Shown in pieces: positions 23,114 through 34,451 of a stretch of DNA of 64,000 nt. Source of the DNA: Cryptomeria japonica (Eukaryota > Streptophyta > Pinopsida > Cupressales > Cupressaceae); the NCBI RefSeq assembly GCF_030272615.1, contig NC_081407.1, positions 148,923,744-148,987,743 of the forward strand, written 5' to 3'. The translations under genes and the position numbers were made by a program. Numbering within the stretch: position 1 is the stretch's first letter; each line of letters starts with the position of its first letter. The notes beneath the pieces were generated by a model. That model searched no databases and was not told the origin of the DNA. It saw nothing but the letters and a program-made list of their open reading frames with translations.

Positions 23114-24879
23114 CTTAGCTGAAATGCTATAACCAAAAAAAGAGATGCTTTTTTACTATTGCTTTGCTCCTGGTTTAGAAATTGTGTTCGTTGGCAAATA
23201 GCAGAAACTTTCATGTTGATAATGGTGTAGAGATGCCACACCCCTTTGATTTGATGAAGTTGCAAGTCCAATTCAATTTATGTTGCTAGAATGAGTTAAA
23301 ATTCAATCCCTTTCTTTTTCAATCTTCTTTTCTTTCCAATCAAATCACCAGTTCTTAAGAAATTTTGAGTCATTGGCAGTTTTCGGTAAGAGTAGAAAGC
23401 TTAGTCAATATCAATAGCTTCAGTGTTTTATGTAAGGCCTCAGGAATTTGACACTGAATGGGATAATCATTCAATTATCTTCTTCCTAAATAAGCAAGTG
23501 CTTCATGGGTATAGCAATTATTGTATATAGTTATAAACCACTTGAAGAAATGGAATAGTGTATTGCCAAGGCAATAACAAGGAAATTATTGGAAGAAACA
23601 AAGAAAGTAAGAATCCTAATGGTCACGGATCACCAAATGGGTCAAAGCAACTGCAAAAGTACAGCTACTTTAGAGTAAACAAATGGAGGGTTCAACATGT
23701 CTCCAATGAACCATTAAGAAAAAGAATAAACAGCAAAAATGTTCAGCTATATGTGAACGTGAAAAAATAGCTAGTTAGAAACTTATGACACAATATTGAT
23801 CATTTGCCAGTGAAATCAGAAGCATCAATTACACTACCAATTTAAAGAATGTCTCCAAGAAATCAAACAGCAAAGTGGCCAGCTAGCTTGCTATAAAGAG
23901 AGCACTGCAAAATGCTAATGGGAGCTCTTATGTTTAGGTTTTAGCTGGTCTCAGAAAAATAAAAGATAAAAGGGGAGAAACCTATTCAGACAAAAGCGGA
24001 GACAATTGCACGTGCAAATCTTCCAGTAGTTCCTCAATCTAAAAGCACAAGAATAAGAATTCAACAATGTAAAAATTTACTACAAAGACTTAACCACATA
24101 GGAATTTTTTTGGAGAAACAAAGCAGAATTTTGACCCTAGAGAATAAATGATAAACAACATCTAGGAGGTCCTGGGTTCGATATTTTGCATAAATAACAA
24201 TCTCAACCGAACTCAACAACAAAAGAAACCACACAGCAAGCTCATTATCGGACCCCTAAGCGATTGGGCAGCAGAGCATAGCCATGGAAACTGACACGAT
24301 ATACAGTTTTCAAAAGCATATCTTATGTCTATAATCCGAACCAGGTGTGAATGAAACAGATTATAAAATCACACAGGTAAAATTCAACACAGGCCAAAAA
24401 AACATTTCGCTTATCTGGTTAAACGAAATCTGATGAAGACTAGGAGCCGTCGAAAAAGAAAGCGAATTTTCTCTGCACAAACCTTTCCTTACAAAGGACA
24501 TAAAGGGAATAATACGTAGAAGGCAAAAGGAAATTGCAGGCAAGGGTTGCAGGATTTGCTTACAGAGAAAGTGCACAGGTCCAATGTTGATATTGATTGA
24601 TCGACCGCTACAGACTTCCGTGCCTTCATCATTTCCATAAGAGATAAAGATAAGATTGCTCTGTGAAAAAACGCATTGCAAACTATGCGCATTTGGCCTA
24701 TATCGGTTGTATTTTTCAACCAATAAAAATGGGGTTTAAAATCCCAAACAGGAAAGCTTATTACTCGAAGCTCGCAGGTTCCAGTATCTTTCTTTGTCTC
24801 TTCCAGGCAATGTTAATGCGAGGAAGGAGGAGAGCCCATTTTAATGGCAGACATTAGCAAAACAGTGAACGCCAGAAAA
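23114..24879. other. Non-coding stretch
   Basis: No coding region could be supported. The 120-codon minus frame at 24723-24361 has no recognisable domain. It could hide small exons of a decayed gene. No repeat structure stood out. Confidence 0.35.
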
Positions 24880-25072
24880 AAGATTCAAATTTTACGACGG
24901 CGTGAGTTCCCCGGCTGGATGTTATTTTCTGAGTTGTGGTGTAAAAGCAGGGTACTAGAGAGCACCGCTTTTGATGGATTTTGGTTGACCACACCCTGGG
25001 CGAGTCGAACTCGTGCAACTTCGACTATTAGCATAGTTGTTGTCCACATTGCTGCAGAGGACAGGCCAATAA
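24880..25072 (-). mobile_element. SINE-like copy 1 (tRNA-type head)
   Basis: Read on the minus strand, a tRNA-like head has a box A-like TGCAGCAATGTGG and a box B-like GAGTTCGACTC. It is followed by a body with the block GGTGCTCTCTAGTACCC. The same body block occurs in the copies at 40850 and 58370 (on the plus strand GGGTACTAG, then AGCACCGC). Three dispersed copies with an RNA polymerase III-type head suggest a SINE family. The ends are approximate and no target duplication was found. Confidence 0.5.
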
Positions 25073-25519
25073 AATTCTTCTAAATTTTATGAATATTACT
25101 GCACGGTAGTTCTCTTTGCCCGTGTCATTGGGTGAACATTAGACATTAGACGACGACATTATTATTATTATGGGGAATGTTGTAGTTCAATTGATTAAGC
25201 ATGATTTGTAAAGATGATCATATAAATAAAAAAATATCTATTAAGATTTAAATCTTCAAAGAATATGAGATCTTTTTACATTAGTTTATTTAGGGGAGAG
25301 GATCTACTAGTTGAGTGTGTCTCAATAATTGTGATAGCATTTGTTGATTTAATGTCTTGTATTTGTGACAATATTTCACTAATAATTATCACTTTGAAGT
25401 TGTTATTTTTTATGATGACTACCCATAATTGAACAAATGTATTCTATAGATCTGAAAGTCAACAAATCATGTGATGCCACATCAGGGTACCAATAAAACT
25501 TGTCTTACCCATGTACTTA

Positions 25520-25989
25520 CCCCATGTTCCTATGCGGCTGCTTAACTCTATTTTCTTGCTTAAGTGTTCCCATGCAACTTTAAAATTGTGAAAAGAAAAA
25601 GAGAATTTAGAATAATTTTCTATTTTGGTGGAGCAACTATTGTTTAGGAATTAGAAATAAGTCGTGGAAGAAAGAGGGGGGAGGGAAGGGAAGGAGGGGG
25701 TGGAGGAGCGGGGGGTTGGAAATAAGCAATGACTGCTTATTAACAAAAATACCAGGTGGCTCCATAATTTGCTTTCCCTCTTTTTTTAAGATTTTATTTC
25801 TTTTTTTTTTTCAAATTTTAAGTTCACAAATTAGTGTTAATACTATTAATACAAAGTTAAGATGTGTTGTTTAAAAATAATTAGCAAAGATAAATATTCA
25901 TGGGCCAGTTGCTCCACAAACAATTCCTAAAAATATTGAGCAACGACTGCTAGCCAAAATAAGCTAAGCAGCCGCATGGGAACATGCCC
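25520..25989. mobile_element. Harbinger/Tourist-type MITE
   Basis: 470 bp flanked by TTA at 25517-25519 and 25990-25992. The ends are inverted: CATGTTCCTATGCGGCTGCT at 25523 pairs with the right end (25956-25986), whose reverse complement reads CATGTTCCCATGCGGCTGCT. A 3-bp TTA duplication is typical of PIF/Harbinger elements. No transposase is inside, so it is non-autonomous. It has a G-rich patch at 25675-25715 and an internal stem AATAAGCA...TGCTTATT at about 25723-25743. The outermost three bases do not pair. Confidence 0.7.
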
Positions 25990-26310
25990 TTAGTGCACAA
26001 ATATTGGTTTCACTTTTTTTGGGTCTTTTTGGACACCTTGGCAAAAAGCATGTTGATGCGGCATCATATTTGATGATGTGGCCTTGAAATCTTATTCATC
26101 ATTAGGGGACTTGCCAAGTAAGTTAGTGTGAAAAATTGGGAGTGACTTGAAATTTCCACTTAAATTTTAAAAAGCATTAAGTTAGGGTGCTCAACTATCG
26201 AGTCCTCACCCCTAATTGAAGGACAATTTTTTATTTAGATGGATGCTTACTTAGATTATTGTCATCTATTATATGTAGATAAAGATATGACATCTATGTA
26301 ATCTGGCTGT

Positions 26311-26314
<4 letters not shown>

Positions 26315-26358
<44 letters not shown>
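26315..26358. repeat. (AT)n microsatellite
   Basis: About 22 uninterrupted AT units, just left of the LINE insertion site. Confidence 0.95.
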
Positions 26359-26360
<2 letters not shown>

Positions 26361-26385
26361 CAATAATTTAGTGTTTTTTTAATAT

Positions 26386-26396
26386 ACTTGTGGATC
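26386..26396. repeat. LINE target-site duplication, left copy
   Basis: ACTTGTGGATC here equals ACTTGTGGATC at 32598-32608. The GC-rich element begins at the next base. Confidence 0.9.
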
Positions 26397-26779
26397 ATTC
26401 TTGGGAGATGGCGTTCACGTGGGGCTACGCAGGAGGCCGAGCTAGGGTTTCACGACCCTAGCTGCAGGCGGTACTGGTGTGGGTTCGCCCGGGGGGGGGG
26501 GGTGGAGAAGTGCTGGGTTTCGGGGGAAGATGGAGGAGGAAGGAGGTGCGAGGGATCGGTGGTGGCTGTGGGGGTGGTCGTCGGGAGGTGGGAGGGTTGT
26601 GCGGGGGTGGGGATCTGTTGCTGCGGCCGAAGCTTTCCCGGGGGTTTGGGGTTTGAGGTGGGTCGTTCCTTGGTGGTGTGGGTGAGGGGAGTGGTCTTGG
26701 GTGCTGAGCCCCGTGGGGAGACCTTGGGGTGTGGGCCCTCAGTCGTATCCTTGGTTTTTTTTTAAATTTTGTGTGCCCG
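26397..26779 (+). other. LINE 5' untranslated region
   Basis: G-rich leader with an 11-base G-run near 26490. Open frames across it (from 26388 and 26479) arise from composition; one begins outside the element boundary. It probably holds the internal promoter, as LINE leaders do. No motif was identified. Confidence 0.6.
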
Positions 26780-28211
26780 ATGGTGACATTGGGTGGGGAA
26801 GCCTCGCAAACGGTTCCAGCTATGGATTTTCGTGTTGCGGTGGGTTTAAAACCCCCTTTTCAGAACGTAAAGACGTTTAATAATAACCTATTCTCTTCTG
26901 ATTTGGGCTCTAGGAGTGCTGGTAGCTCACGCATGGGGAAAATTAATGGTTGCCTGGAGAGATGCAATGAGAGGCCGAAGTTGATTATCCCTCTGGAGAT
27001 CATAGCTGATAACATTGAATACTTTTCAAATCACTCGCTATACTACAAGTTCTTGGGAATGAGGGTTTCATTGTAGTTTTTGGAAAACTAGGCGTAGCGG
27101 ACATGGGCACTAGAAGGGGAAATGGAGATTATGTTGTTGGCAAATAACTATTTCATGGCTATGTTCAACTGCATGGAGGATCGCAATAGGGTCTTTGAAG
27201 GAGGTCCGTATTTTTACAACCAGGTGGGATTATACATCAAACCTTGGCATGCAGGGTTTAATCCTTCAGAGGAGCTTCCAAATAGAGTTCTAGTGTGGGT
27301 TCGGTTACCACTTCTTCCGGTGGAATGTTGTCGAGAGGATGTGCTACGGATGCTCGCAGCTCTGCTTGGGAGACCAATGGGATCCTCGTCGCAAACTCTG
27401 GGGAGAAAGGTAATGACCTATGCACGTATCTGTGTTGAAATAGATCTTAGTAAACCCTTGCCAGATGCTATAGATATGTGTGTAGGATCTTATTCATGGG
27501 TTCAACAGCTAGATTACGAGACTTTACCATTTCGCTATCATTTGTGTCATGAGTATGGTCATCTACAGCGTAAGTGCCCTAGATACAAACCGGTAGTGAG
27601 ACAACCTTCCCAGTTAGTCAGAACCGAGCCTTGATAGGGCTGAGAAAGGGAAAGCTGTCATGTCGAGTGTGGTAGAGGGTGCTGATGGTTTTGTCCCAGT
27701 TAAGACAAAGAACAGGAACAAAGGACAAAAGAGACCCTTACAGGAGAGACGGGAGGAGGATACCTTTAACAGATTTGAGGCCCTGGATGACCTGAGCCAT
27801 TAGGAAGTTAACCCGGGGTTTACCCCTCTAGATCAAGATGCATCAGGAGGGGTGCTGGAAAATATGATGGAGGAATCTTCCCAGGCCTTGCTAGCGGTTG
27901 GAAGCCAGCAGATGGAGATGGAACAGACAGTAGGGGCTCGGTTGGGCCTGGCTCCTATTATTGAGGGGAACTTTACTGAGGGGGAGGGTTCTCCGATAGC
28001 TTCGACATTGGAACTGGTTGGGGCTAAAAGTAATAAGTCAGTCATTCACCTGGGTCTACATCAGAGAGATATTAAGAAAAGTGCTTCAGAGAAGAGCTCA
28101 AAGGTTTGCAGAAAGAAGGATCTAAAGAAGATCAAATTGATGGGTGAGAATTTGGTTGAGTCAGGGTCAGTGAAGACTTTGGACTCGCACTTTTCCAACC
28201 CACCTAAATGA
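26780..28211 (+). pseudogene. LINE ORF1 (DUF4283-like, CCHC_4-like)
   Basis: ATG at 26780 (or 26822) opens the nucleic-acid chaperone ORF. A DUF4283-like region (from KFLGMRVSL through FMAMFNCMEDRNRVFEGG) is followed by a zinc knuckle region, RYHLCHEYGHLQRKC (about 27535-27582), in which the first Cys is Tyr. Stops lie at 27074, 27089 and 27095 inside the DUF4283-like part, and a tandem TGA-TAG at about 27632-27637. A frame change follows, then the conserved FVPVKTKNR and EDTFNRFEALDDL blocks with a TAG at 27801-27803. The last segment (27852-28211) is Lys-rich. The stop overlaps the ORF2 start (ATGA at 28208-28211), which fits coupled translation. Confidence 0.85.
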
Positions 28212-31200
28212 TTGTGCTCTCATGGAATGTAAGGGGCTTGAACAACGGCCCTAGACAAAAAGTTGTTCGGGATATGATTAGGAATCACTCACCCGATGTC
28301 CTTTTCTTGCAAGAAACTAAACTTATTGTGGATGGTATGATGGGTCTCGTACCAAAGTTGTGGGGGCGAGGTGAGTGTCAGTGTGTTGGGGCAGCTGGTT
28401 CCTCGGGAGGGGTGGCTTGTTTGTGGAACCCTTTAAGGTTCCGCCCTATCTGGTGGGTTGCTTCCAGATCCTCTTTAACCAGGGTGCTGGCTAGTCTTGA
28501 GACTAGGGAATTCATCTTGTTTTCGAATATCTATGCTCCTACTGATTTTTAGGGTAAGCAAAGCTTATGGTCACATGTGTCAGGTATGCGCAGGTTGGCC
28601 CCTCTTTATCCTTGGATTATGGCAGGAGACTTCAATGCCATCCTGGAGTTGAGTGAAAAGAAGGGGGGCGTAATGCGATTGAAACCTTCTTCTTTCCTTT
28701 TCCAGGATAGTATTTCCTTGCTGCAGCTTGTTGACGTCAAGCCTAGCAATGGTTTGTTCACTTGGAACAACAGGAGGGTGGGAGAGAATTGGATTGTTGA
28801 ACGATTGGATCATTTTCCGGTTTCCTATTTTTTGGATCGGCGCGGGGTGGTCCACAAGTTCTGAGATTCTTGACTGGAGAGGGTCGGATCACTGGCCCAT
28901 CAAGTTGGTTTCGTCTTCGGCTCGGGTTGCCCGTTCACCTTCATTCAAATTCCAACTTATGTGGCTTCGGGACCCGTCGTTGCAGGTTCTTGTTGTGGAC
29001 TGGTGGAGGAAAGGGAGACCGGCCTTTGGCACTGCCATGTACTCTTTTGCCAAGCAGCTGCAATTTGTTAAACTTCAGCTTAAACAGTGGAACCATCAAG
29101 GTTTCGGGAACATTTTTCATGAGAAGAAAGCTACTCAAGTTGTGTTGAATGAGATCACCAGTAAAATTAGGGAGCATGGGTTGTTTGAGGAACTGCTTAG
29201 AGAGGAAGACAGGGCTGTCAAGGTGGTTGAGGAATGGGAGCTTCGAGAAGAAATATATTGGAAGCAAAGAGCTCGTATTGACTGGCTGAAGGAGGGGGAC
29301 AAGAACACTGCTTTCTTCTTCAACTTAGTGAAAGCAAGAAGACACGGAAATTTCATTCCTATACTAGTTAATGACAGAGGTGAGCAGTGCTTATCCTTGC
29401 AGGAGATGTCAAGGGAGTCTCTCCAGTTTTTCCAGTCCCTCTTTAGGGAGGACTCTCAGGGGGAAACAGTGGAGGAGAAGCAGGTTCTGGAGGGAGATGA
29501 ATGAGCAGCTTTTGTGTCCTATTTCACTGGAAGAACTTGAGAGGATTGTCTTCCACATGAGGAAAGGAAAGGCTCCTGGATCAGATGGGTTCCTGGTTGA
29601 GTTCTTTCAAGAGTTCTGGGATATAATTAAGCTGGATTTATTGGAAGTAGTCCAGGAGTCCCAGAGGAATAAACAGATACTTAGGGTATTGAATGCGACA
29701 TTCATTGCCCTAATCCCCAAGTGCGAAGGGGTCGATCGGTTAGGCCAGTTCCGCTTGATCTCCCTCTGCAATGTGATTTATAAGATCATCTTTAAGCTGA
29801 TAGCGGATAGATTGAAGAAGTGTTTGGGGAAGGTTATTTCTGAGGAGCAGAGTGGGTTTGTGGAAGGGCGCCAAATTCTGGATGGGGTGGTCATCGCTAC
29901 AGAGACCATTCATTCTATGGCAACATCCAAGGAAAAAGCTATGTTTATCAAGCTGGATATGGCTAAGGCATACGATAGAGTTCGGTGGTCCTTCCTTCAG
30001 AAGATCCTCAGGGCTTTTGGTTTTGCGGACGAATGGATCCAGTGGGTATTGAGTTGTGTTACGTCCACCTCTTTCTTTGTGCTCATCAATGGAGACCATA
30101 CTAAGTTGTTTGGTGCTTCTAGGGGTCTCCGCCAGGGAGATCCTCTCTCCCCTTATTTATTCATTCTTCTTGCTGAGGGTCTGGGGAGGCTGATTAAGCA
30201 TAATGTGGGTTGGGGTTCTATTTAGGGTTGGAGATGGGGGAATGACTTGCAGCTGCAGTCTCACCTGCAGTTTGTGGATGATACAGCCCTGATGGGGCTT
30301 GCTCGGATTAACGAAGCTTCAAATCTGCATAAGGTCCTGGATGTTTATCTTGCAACATCTGGCCAGATGATCAATGAGGACAAATCTTCCATCCTCTTTT
30401 TTAACACTCCTGAGTCTGTTCAGAGGACGATTGCTCTTATCTTGAGATTCCAAGTCGGCTCCCTGCCCTTGACGTATTTGGGTATTCCTATTTCTCCTGG
30501 CAACCCCCCTAGGGAGTCGTGGCAGGGGATCTTGGACAAATTCCACTCCAAGGTTGAACACTGGACTCATAGATGGTTATCCTTTGTGGGGAGGGTTCTT
30601 CTGATTCAGTCGGTGGTTCAGGCTTTGCCGACCTATCAATGTATGCTTTAGGTGGCTCCTAAGTGGTTCTTGAAGGGTTTGGACTCTCTGGCTAGGAAAT
30701 TCTTATGGGCTGGTAATCTCACCTCCTCCAAATGGAGTCTGGTCAATTGGGACCTGGTGTGTAGGCCGAAGCAGGTTGGGGGGCTTGGATTAAGGCAGTC
30801 TATTCTTTTTGGGGAAGCACTTGCTGCTAAATTGTACTGGAGGTGATGTGTTGAGCAGGACCATGGCTGGGCCAGGATTTTGGCCAACAAATATATGCAA
30901 AGGATCCCAATGGAGGAAATCCCCAGATATCCTCTTGAAGGAAAGGGCTCATCGATCTGGTACACTCTCAAGAGGGAGGCTTCTCTCATTAAGGCAGTTC
31001 TGGATCTGCAGAAAGGGGGAAGAGGTTCTTTTCTGGAATGATTCATGGGATGGATACCCTCCCATTCTTGATCAGATTCCTAATCTTGGAAACCTGGGCC
31101 AGAGGTTCTTGGAAGCTGGATGGTCAAGGGTGAGTGACTTTAAGGCTATCTACAAGTGTGGTTGGCTGGAATTGGAGCGATGGAAGACTCCTAATGAATG

Positions 31201-32486
31201 GCCGGTGGTTGGGATGAAGGAAGAGTGTGCAGAGTTGCAGGGCATTTTGGCGAATAGACACTGCAGCTCCCTGAAGGGTAGGGATGGGCTTGCTTGGTCT
31301 CCAAATCCTAAGGGTGTTTTTTCTATGGCTAGTGGTTATTGGGAATTGTTGAGTCAAAGACTAGAGGGAGGAGAAGTGAACTGGTGGAAACAAGTGTGGA
31401 ATAAGGCTTCTTGGCCGAAGTGTAACTGCTTTGCCTAGACTTTGGCTTGGAATAGATGTCTAACTTGGGACAATATCCCCAAGCGGGGATTCTCGAGGCC
31501 TTCTATCTGTGTTTTATGTGGTAACAGAGAGGAAGATTCCTCACACCTATTTTTCAGGTGCCCCTTCTCTATGTTGATTTGGCACTATTGGTGGGGGGTG
31601 TGGAAGCATCCTTGTGTCCATGTGGATTCTCTGGTGGAGTTTTGGAGCAGTTTGGACAAACCTCCTATTTTTGTCCTCCTTCCTCCAGAAGGTCTGGTAT
31701 ATTGGGCCCATTTTCATTTTGTGGCAGATCTGGCTTGAAAGGAATAGGAGGATCTTTTGGGAGGCCAAACTGTTTGTTCAACAAGTTTGGAATATGATCA
31801 TTGTTATGATTCGGGAGACAGTGGAAGTTAAATGTGAGGTGAATTTCCCGTTGGGTAGAGATGAGGCGGATATTGTGAGTAGGCTTGGCTTGCAGGAGTT
31901 GTCTGCTGACTCTGCTTGTGTCAAGAAAGGTAGACGGGCTACGAGGAAGGTGCAAAGGGTTGGAAGGTGGACACCCCCTCAGGATGAGTATATCAAGATC
32001 AACACTGACGGCTCATCTAGGGGCAACCCAGGCCCTGCTGGTGTTGGGGGTGTTGGTAGGAATAGCAGGGGGGAGGTTGTTTTCCTCTTTTCGGTGCATA
32101 AAGGGTATCAGTCTAATAATCTTATGGAGGGTTTTGCGATTCTTTATGCACTTGAGCGGGCTTTGGCAAGGGGTTTTAGGAAGGTGATTTGTGAATCAGA
32201 TTCACTGATTGTTGTTAACTTGTTATTTGATCAAAAGGTGAGTGGGATACAATGGCAGTTGGCAGGGATTGTTCAACAGATTCTTCAAATTAGCTCTTTA
32301 ATGGAGCAAGTGTCCTTCATCCATATTCCTTGTGAATGGAATGGTGTGGCAGACTGTTTGGCCAAGTGGGCATCAGAGCATGATAATGAGTGGAAAGTGG
32401 AAGGCTGGGAGCATCTCTCTGGGGATTACTGTCAGGAATTGCAAATGATCCTCACTAAGGACATGGGTGGCCTTGAAGTTGGTTGA
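28208..32486 (+). pseudogene. LINE ORF2 (endonuclease, RT, zf-RVT, RNase H)
   Basis: The APE-type endonuclease starts at once (LSWNVRGLN, QETK, IYAP, GDFNA, then GSDHWP). The RT has the RKGKAPGSDG block, a LDMAKAYDRV motif, RQGDPLSPYLF and FVDD at 30271-30282. A zf-RVT-like region follows (WPKCNCFA, then CVLCGNREEDSSHLFFRC). RNase H is C-terminal, with INTDGSSRGNPGPAG (Asp at 32007), a Glu in MEGFAILYAL and ESDS. Stops fall at 28550, 30223, 30649, 30844 and 31436. Frame changes fall at about 28830, 29490, 31015 and 31680. The enzyme would nick the target and copy the RNA there. This copy cannot make it, yet all signature motifs remain readable, so it decayed recently by point and small indel changes. 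Confidence 0.95.
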
Positions 32487-32597
32487 TTTGTGATTGGGCT
32501 GGTTGTCCTTCTCGAGGGCCTCAGGGCTCTGATTCTTTTTGTAATGCTTGATTCTGATTCTCAATAAAGTTTTTACCCTTTTGCAATATATATATAC
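32487..32597 (+). other. LINE 3' UTR and AT tail
   Basis: Short 3' UTR with AATAAA near 32562, followed by GCAATATATATATAC up to the right duplication at 32598. A tail of AT units in place of poly(A) is unusual and may have come from the AT-rich target or from tail decay. Confidence 0.7.
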
Positions 32598-32608
32598 ACT
32601 TGTGGATC

Positions 32609-34029
32609 TATATTTTTGTTTTTTAAATATTAGATATAGTTTAATTTATTTATTAATTAGTCAAAGAATTCATTGGGAAATCACGACAACTCTCATTCTG
32701 TAAAATTATCTTTTATAAGATCTATCAAAAAAAGATTATCTTTTATAAGAAATAATTCACACCCAAAAGAATTTTTCTCTACGTCTTGCATTTCATATTT
32801 GTTTTATTTGTGTCTAGAATTGTGTTAACAAAATAATTTTTCAAAATTACTATTTTTTTCATTAAACTTGTTAGTTTTAGAAAATATTATAGTTTGAATC
32901 GTAATTTTTTCTCTTAACAAAATAATTTTGCATTTAATTTTTAAAGAAAATCCTAATTAATGAAAAAGAGTGAGGGATAAATATTAAACGAATTTTGAAC
33001 ATTTCAAGCTCTTTATTATAGGCAAAGTACATATTTATATAGATGTATATAGATGACTATCATTTTAGACTCATTGGATGATATATTACAAGCATTATCT
33101 TGAATGGAGGCTTTGATATAGGATATGGACATTCATCAAAGCATTAATTTGATATTTTAGATGACAACTTTAGCTTTCAGAAAAAAGGCAAGTGTTTAAA
33201 TAATTTATTGTGTATGCTTAAGCAATTTTCAATCATTGATTCATCAAAATGATGCAATTTTAAAATTTGAGAAGGAACTACTCTCTTGTGGCTACATATG
33301 TTCATTTAGATATATAAAGGTAAGTAAACAAAGTGGTCTTTTAGAAGTAGGACCAAACATGATAATGCAAATGGTCTTAAGAAAATCTTGTGCGTAGAAA
33401 ATATAAAGTTTATCATTGTAGATTTATTTTTTAACAACTAATATTTAAGAGATTAGCATGTGAGAATTAAGCATTTTATTTGAAATACGAGATGCATTAT
33501 GTTAGTCAATAGACATTTGCCCATAAATAGGTGGAGTGTCTTTGTTGGTCCAAAAAACGGAGCGTCTGTGTTGGTCCAAAAAACGGAGCGTCTGTGTTGG
33601 TCCAAAAAAAGGATTTGTACCTTTAAAGAAAGTAGGATAAAAGGTTGGATAAATTTTTTTTATTTTTTTAAGTTATAGTACTAAGGGTATGTTGCGGGAA
33701 TTTAGAGAGAATTATTCATGTAATTCATTTGAAGGATCCATAAAATATTTGAATATGTTTGTGTGTGTTATATTATGTATTCTCTTCATTGTTATTTTCA
33801 TTTTCCTTTATGATTCATCACATCTCATGTACTTCGATGCTTTAAGTTTTCACCATACTTTCACTATTTAGCTATATACTATTTCTACATTTGATATTAG
33901 TCTCATAATTGGATTGATTAGAGAGAAGGTTGCCTTTCTTTGAGTGTGTAATTGATTTTTTTATATAGTGTGAGTGTACTTTGTTTTATTGAAATATCAA
34001 GTTTTAGGTGACAAAGATCATGATTATCT
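32609..34029. other. Non-coding AT-rich stretch
   Basis: No gene seen. It includes the 26-bp tandem repeat at 33539-33616. Open frames such as 33689-33871 are hydrophobic and unsupported. Confidence 0.4.
33539..33616. repeat. 26-bp tandem repeat, three copies
   Basis: TCTGTGTTGGTCCAAAAAAC units start at 33539, 33565 and 33591. The first has TCTTTG in place of TCTGTG, and the last degrades after its A-run. Confidence 0.9.
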
Positions 34030-34451
34030 CATCTTGATTGTAGATCAAAAGGTTCAATGGTATAGGTTTTGAACTTTGGAAGTGACATAGAATAGGAGAG
34101 ACATATAAAACTAAGAGTCTCATTGATAAATTATATGTAAGAATAAATATATAAGATCACTTAAGTAAAGGATGGGGACTTAATTGTAAGACATTTGCAA
34201 TATTTTAATCTAATCTTCCGTTAGTTATAGTTAGTTGAGATCCAAAGTTTTAAGGATTCCATTATTGACATTTTTCTCACGAAGAAAATAAGGAGAAATA
34301 TGTCAAGAGAGACTAAGGATGCATTGCATTTGCAAGGAATATGTAAAGAGGGAGGTGAGAATAAGAAGGGTGATAACTTGATAAGTCTAAAGATAGATCT
34401 AAGTCTAAGGTAAGGTCAAGGTCATATGGTAATAGTAGATTCAAGTGTTAG
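34030..34451 (+). pseudogene. copia gag relic, left part
   Basis: A decayed gag reading begins near 34040 (KRFNG..FELWK), passes SLIDKLYVR near 34115, then basic TKDALHLQG near 34310. It ends RFKC at about 34449, the first Cys of a zinc knuckle. Frames change several times. The knuckle continues at 35964 beyond an inserted LTR. No LTR of this older element was recognised. Confidence 0.65.

Larger units (their letters stand above)
26397..32597 (+). mobile_element. L1-type LINE, full length, coding broken
   Basis: 6.2 kb bounded by an 11-bp duplication. It has a GC-rich 5' region (26397-26779), ORF1, ORF2 with endonuclease, reverse transcriptase, a zf-RVT region and RNase H, then a 3' UTR with AATAAA near 32562. 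The 3' end is an AT-repeat tail, not a long A-run. Base composition is clearly more GC-rich than the flanks. Both ORFs hold several stops and frameshifts, so the copy is dead, but no large deletion is seen. Confidence 0.95.

Noticed and set aside
24361-24723. 120-codon minus-strand frame
   Set aside because: No domain, no codon bias evident, overlapped by another frame; kept only as part of a gap entry.
26388-26765. 125-codon Gly/Trp/Val-rich frame
   Set aside because: Starts outside the LINE border and runs in its GC-rich leader; composition explains it.
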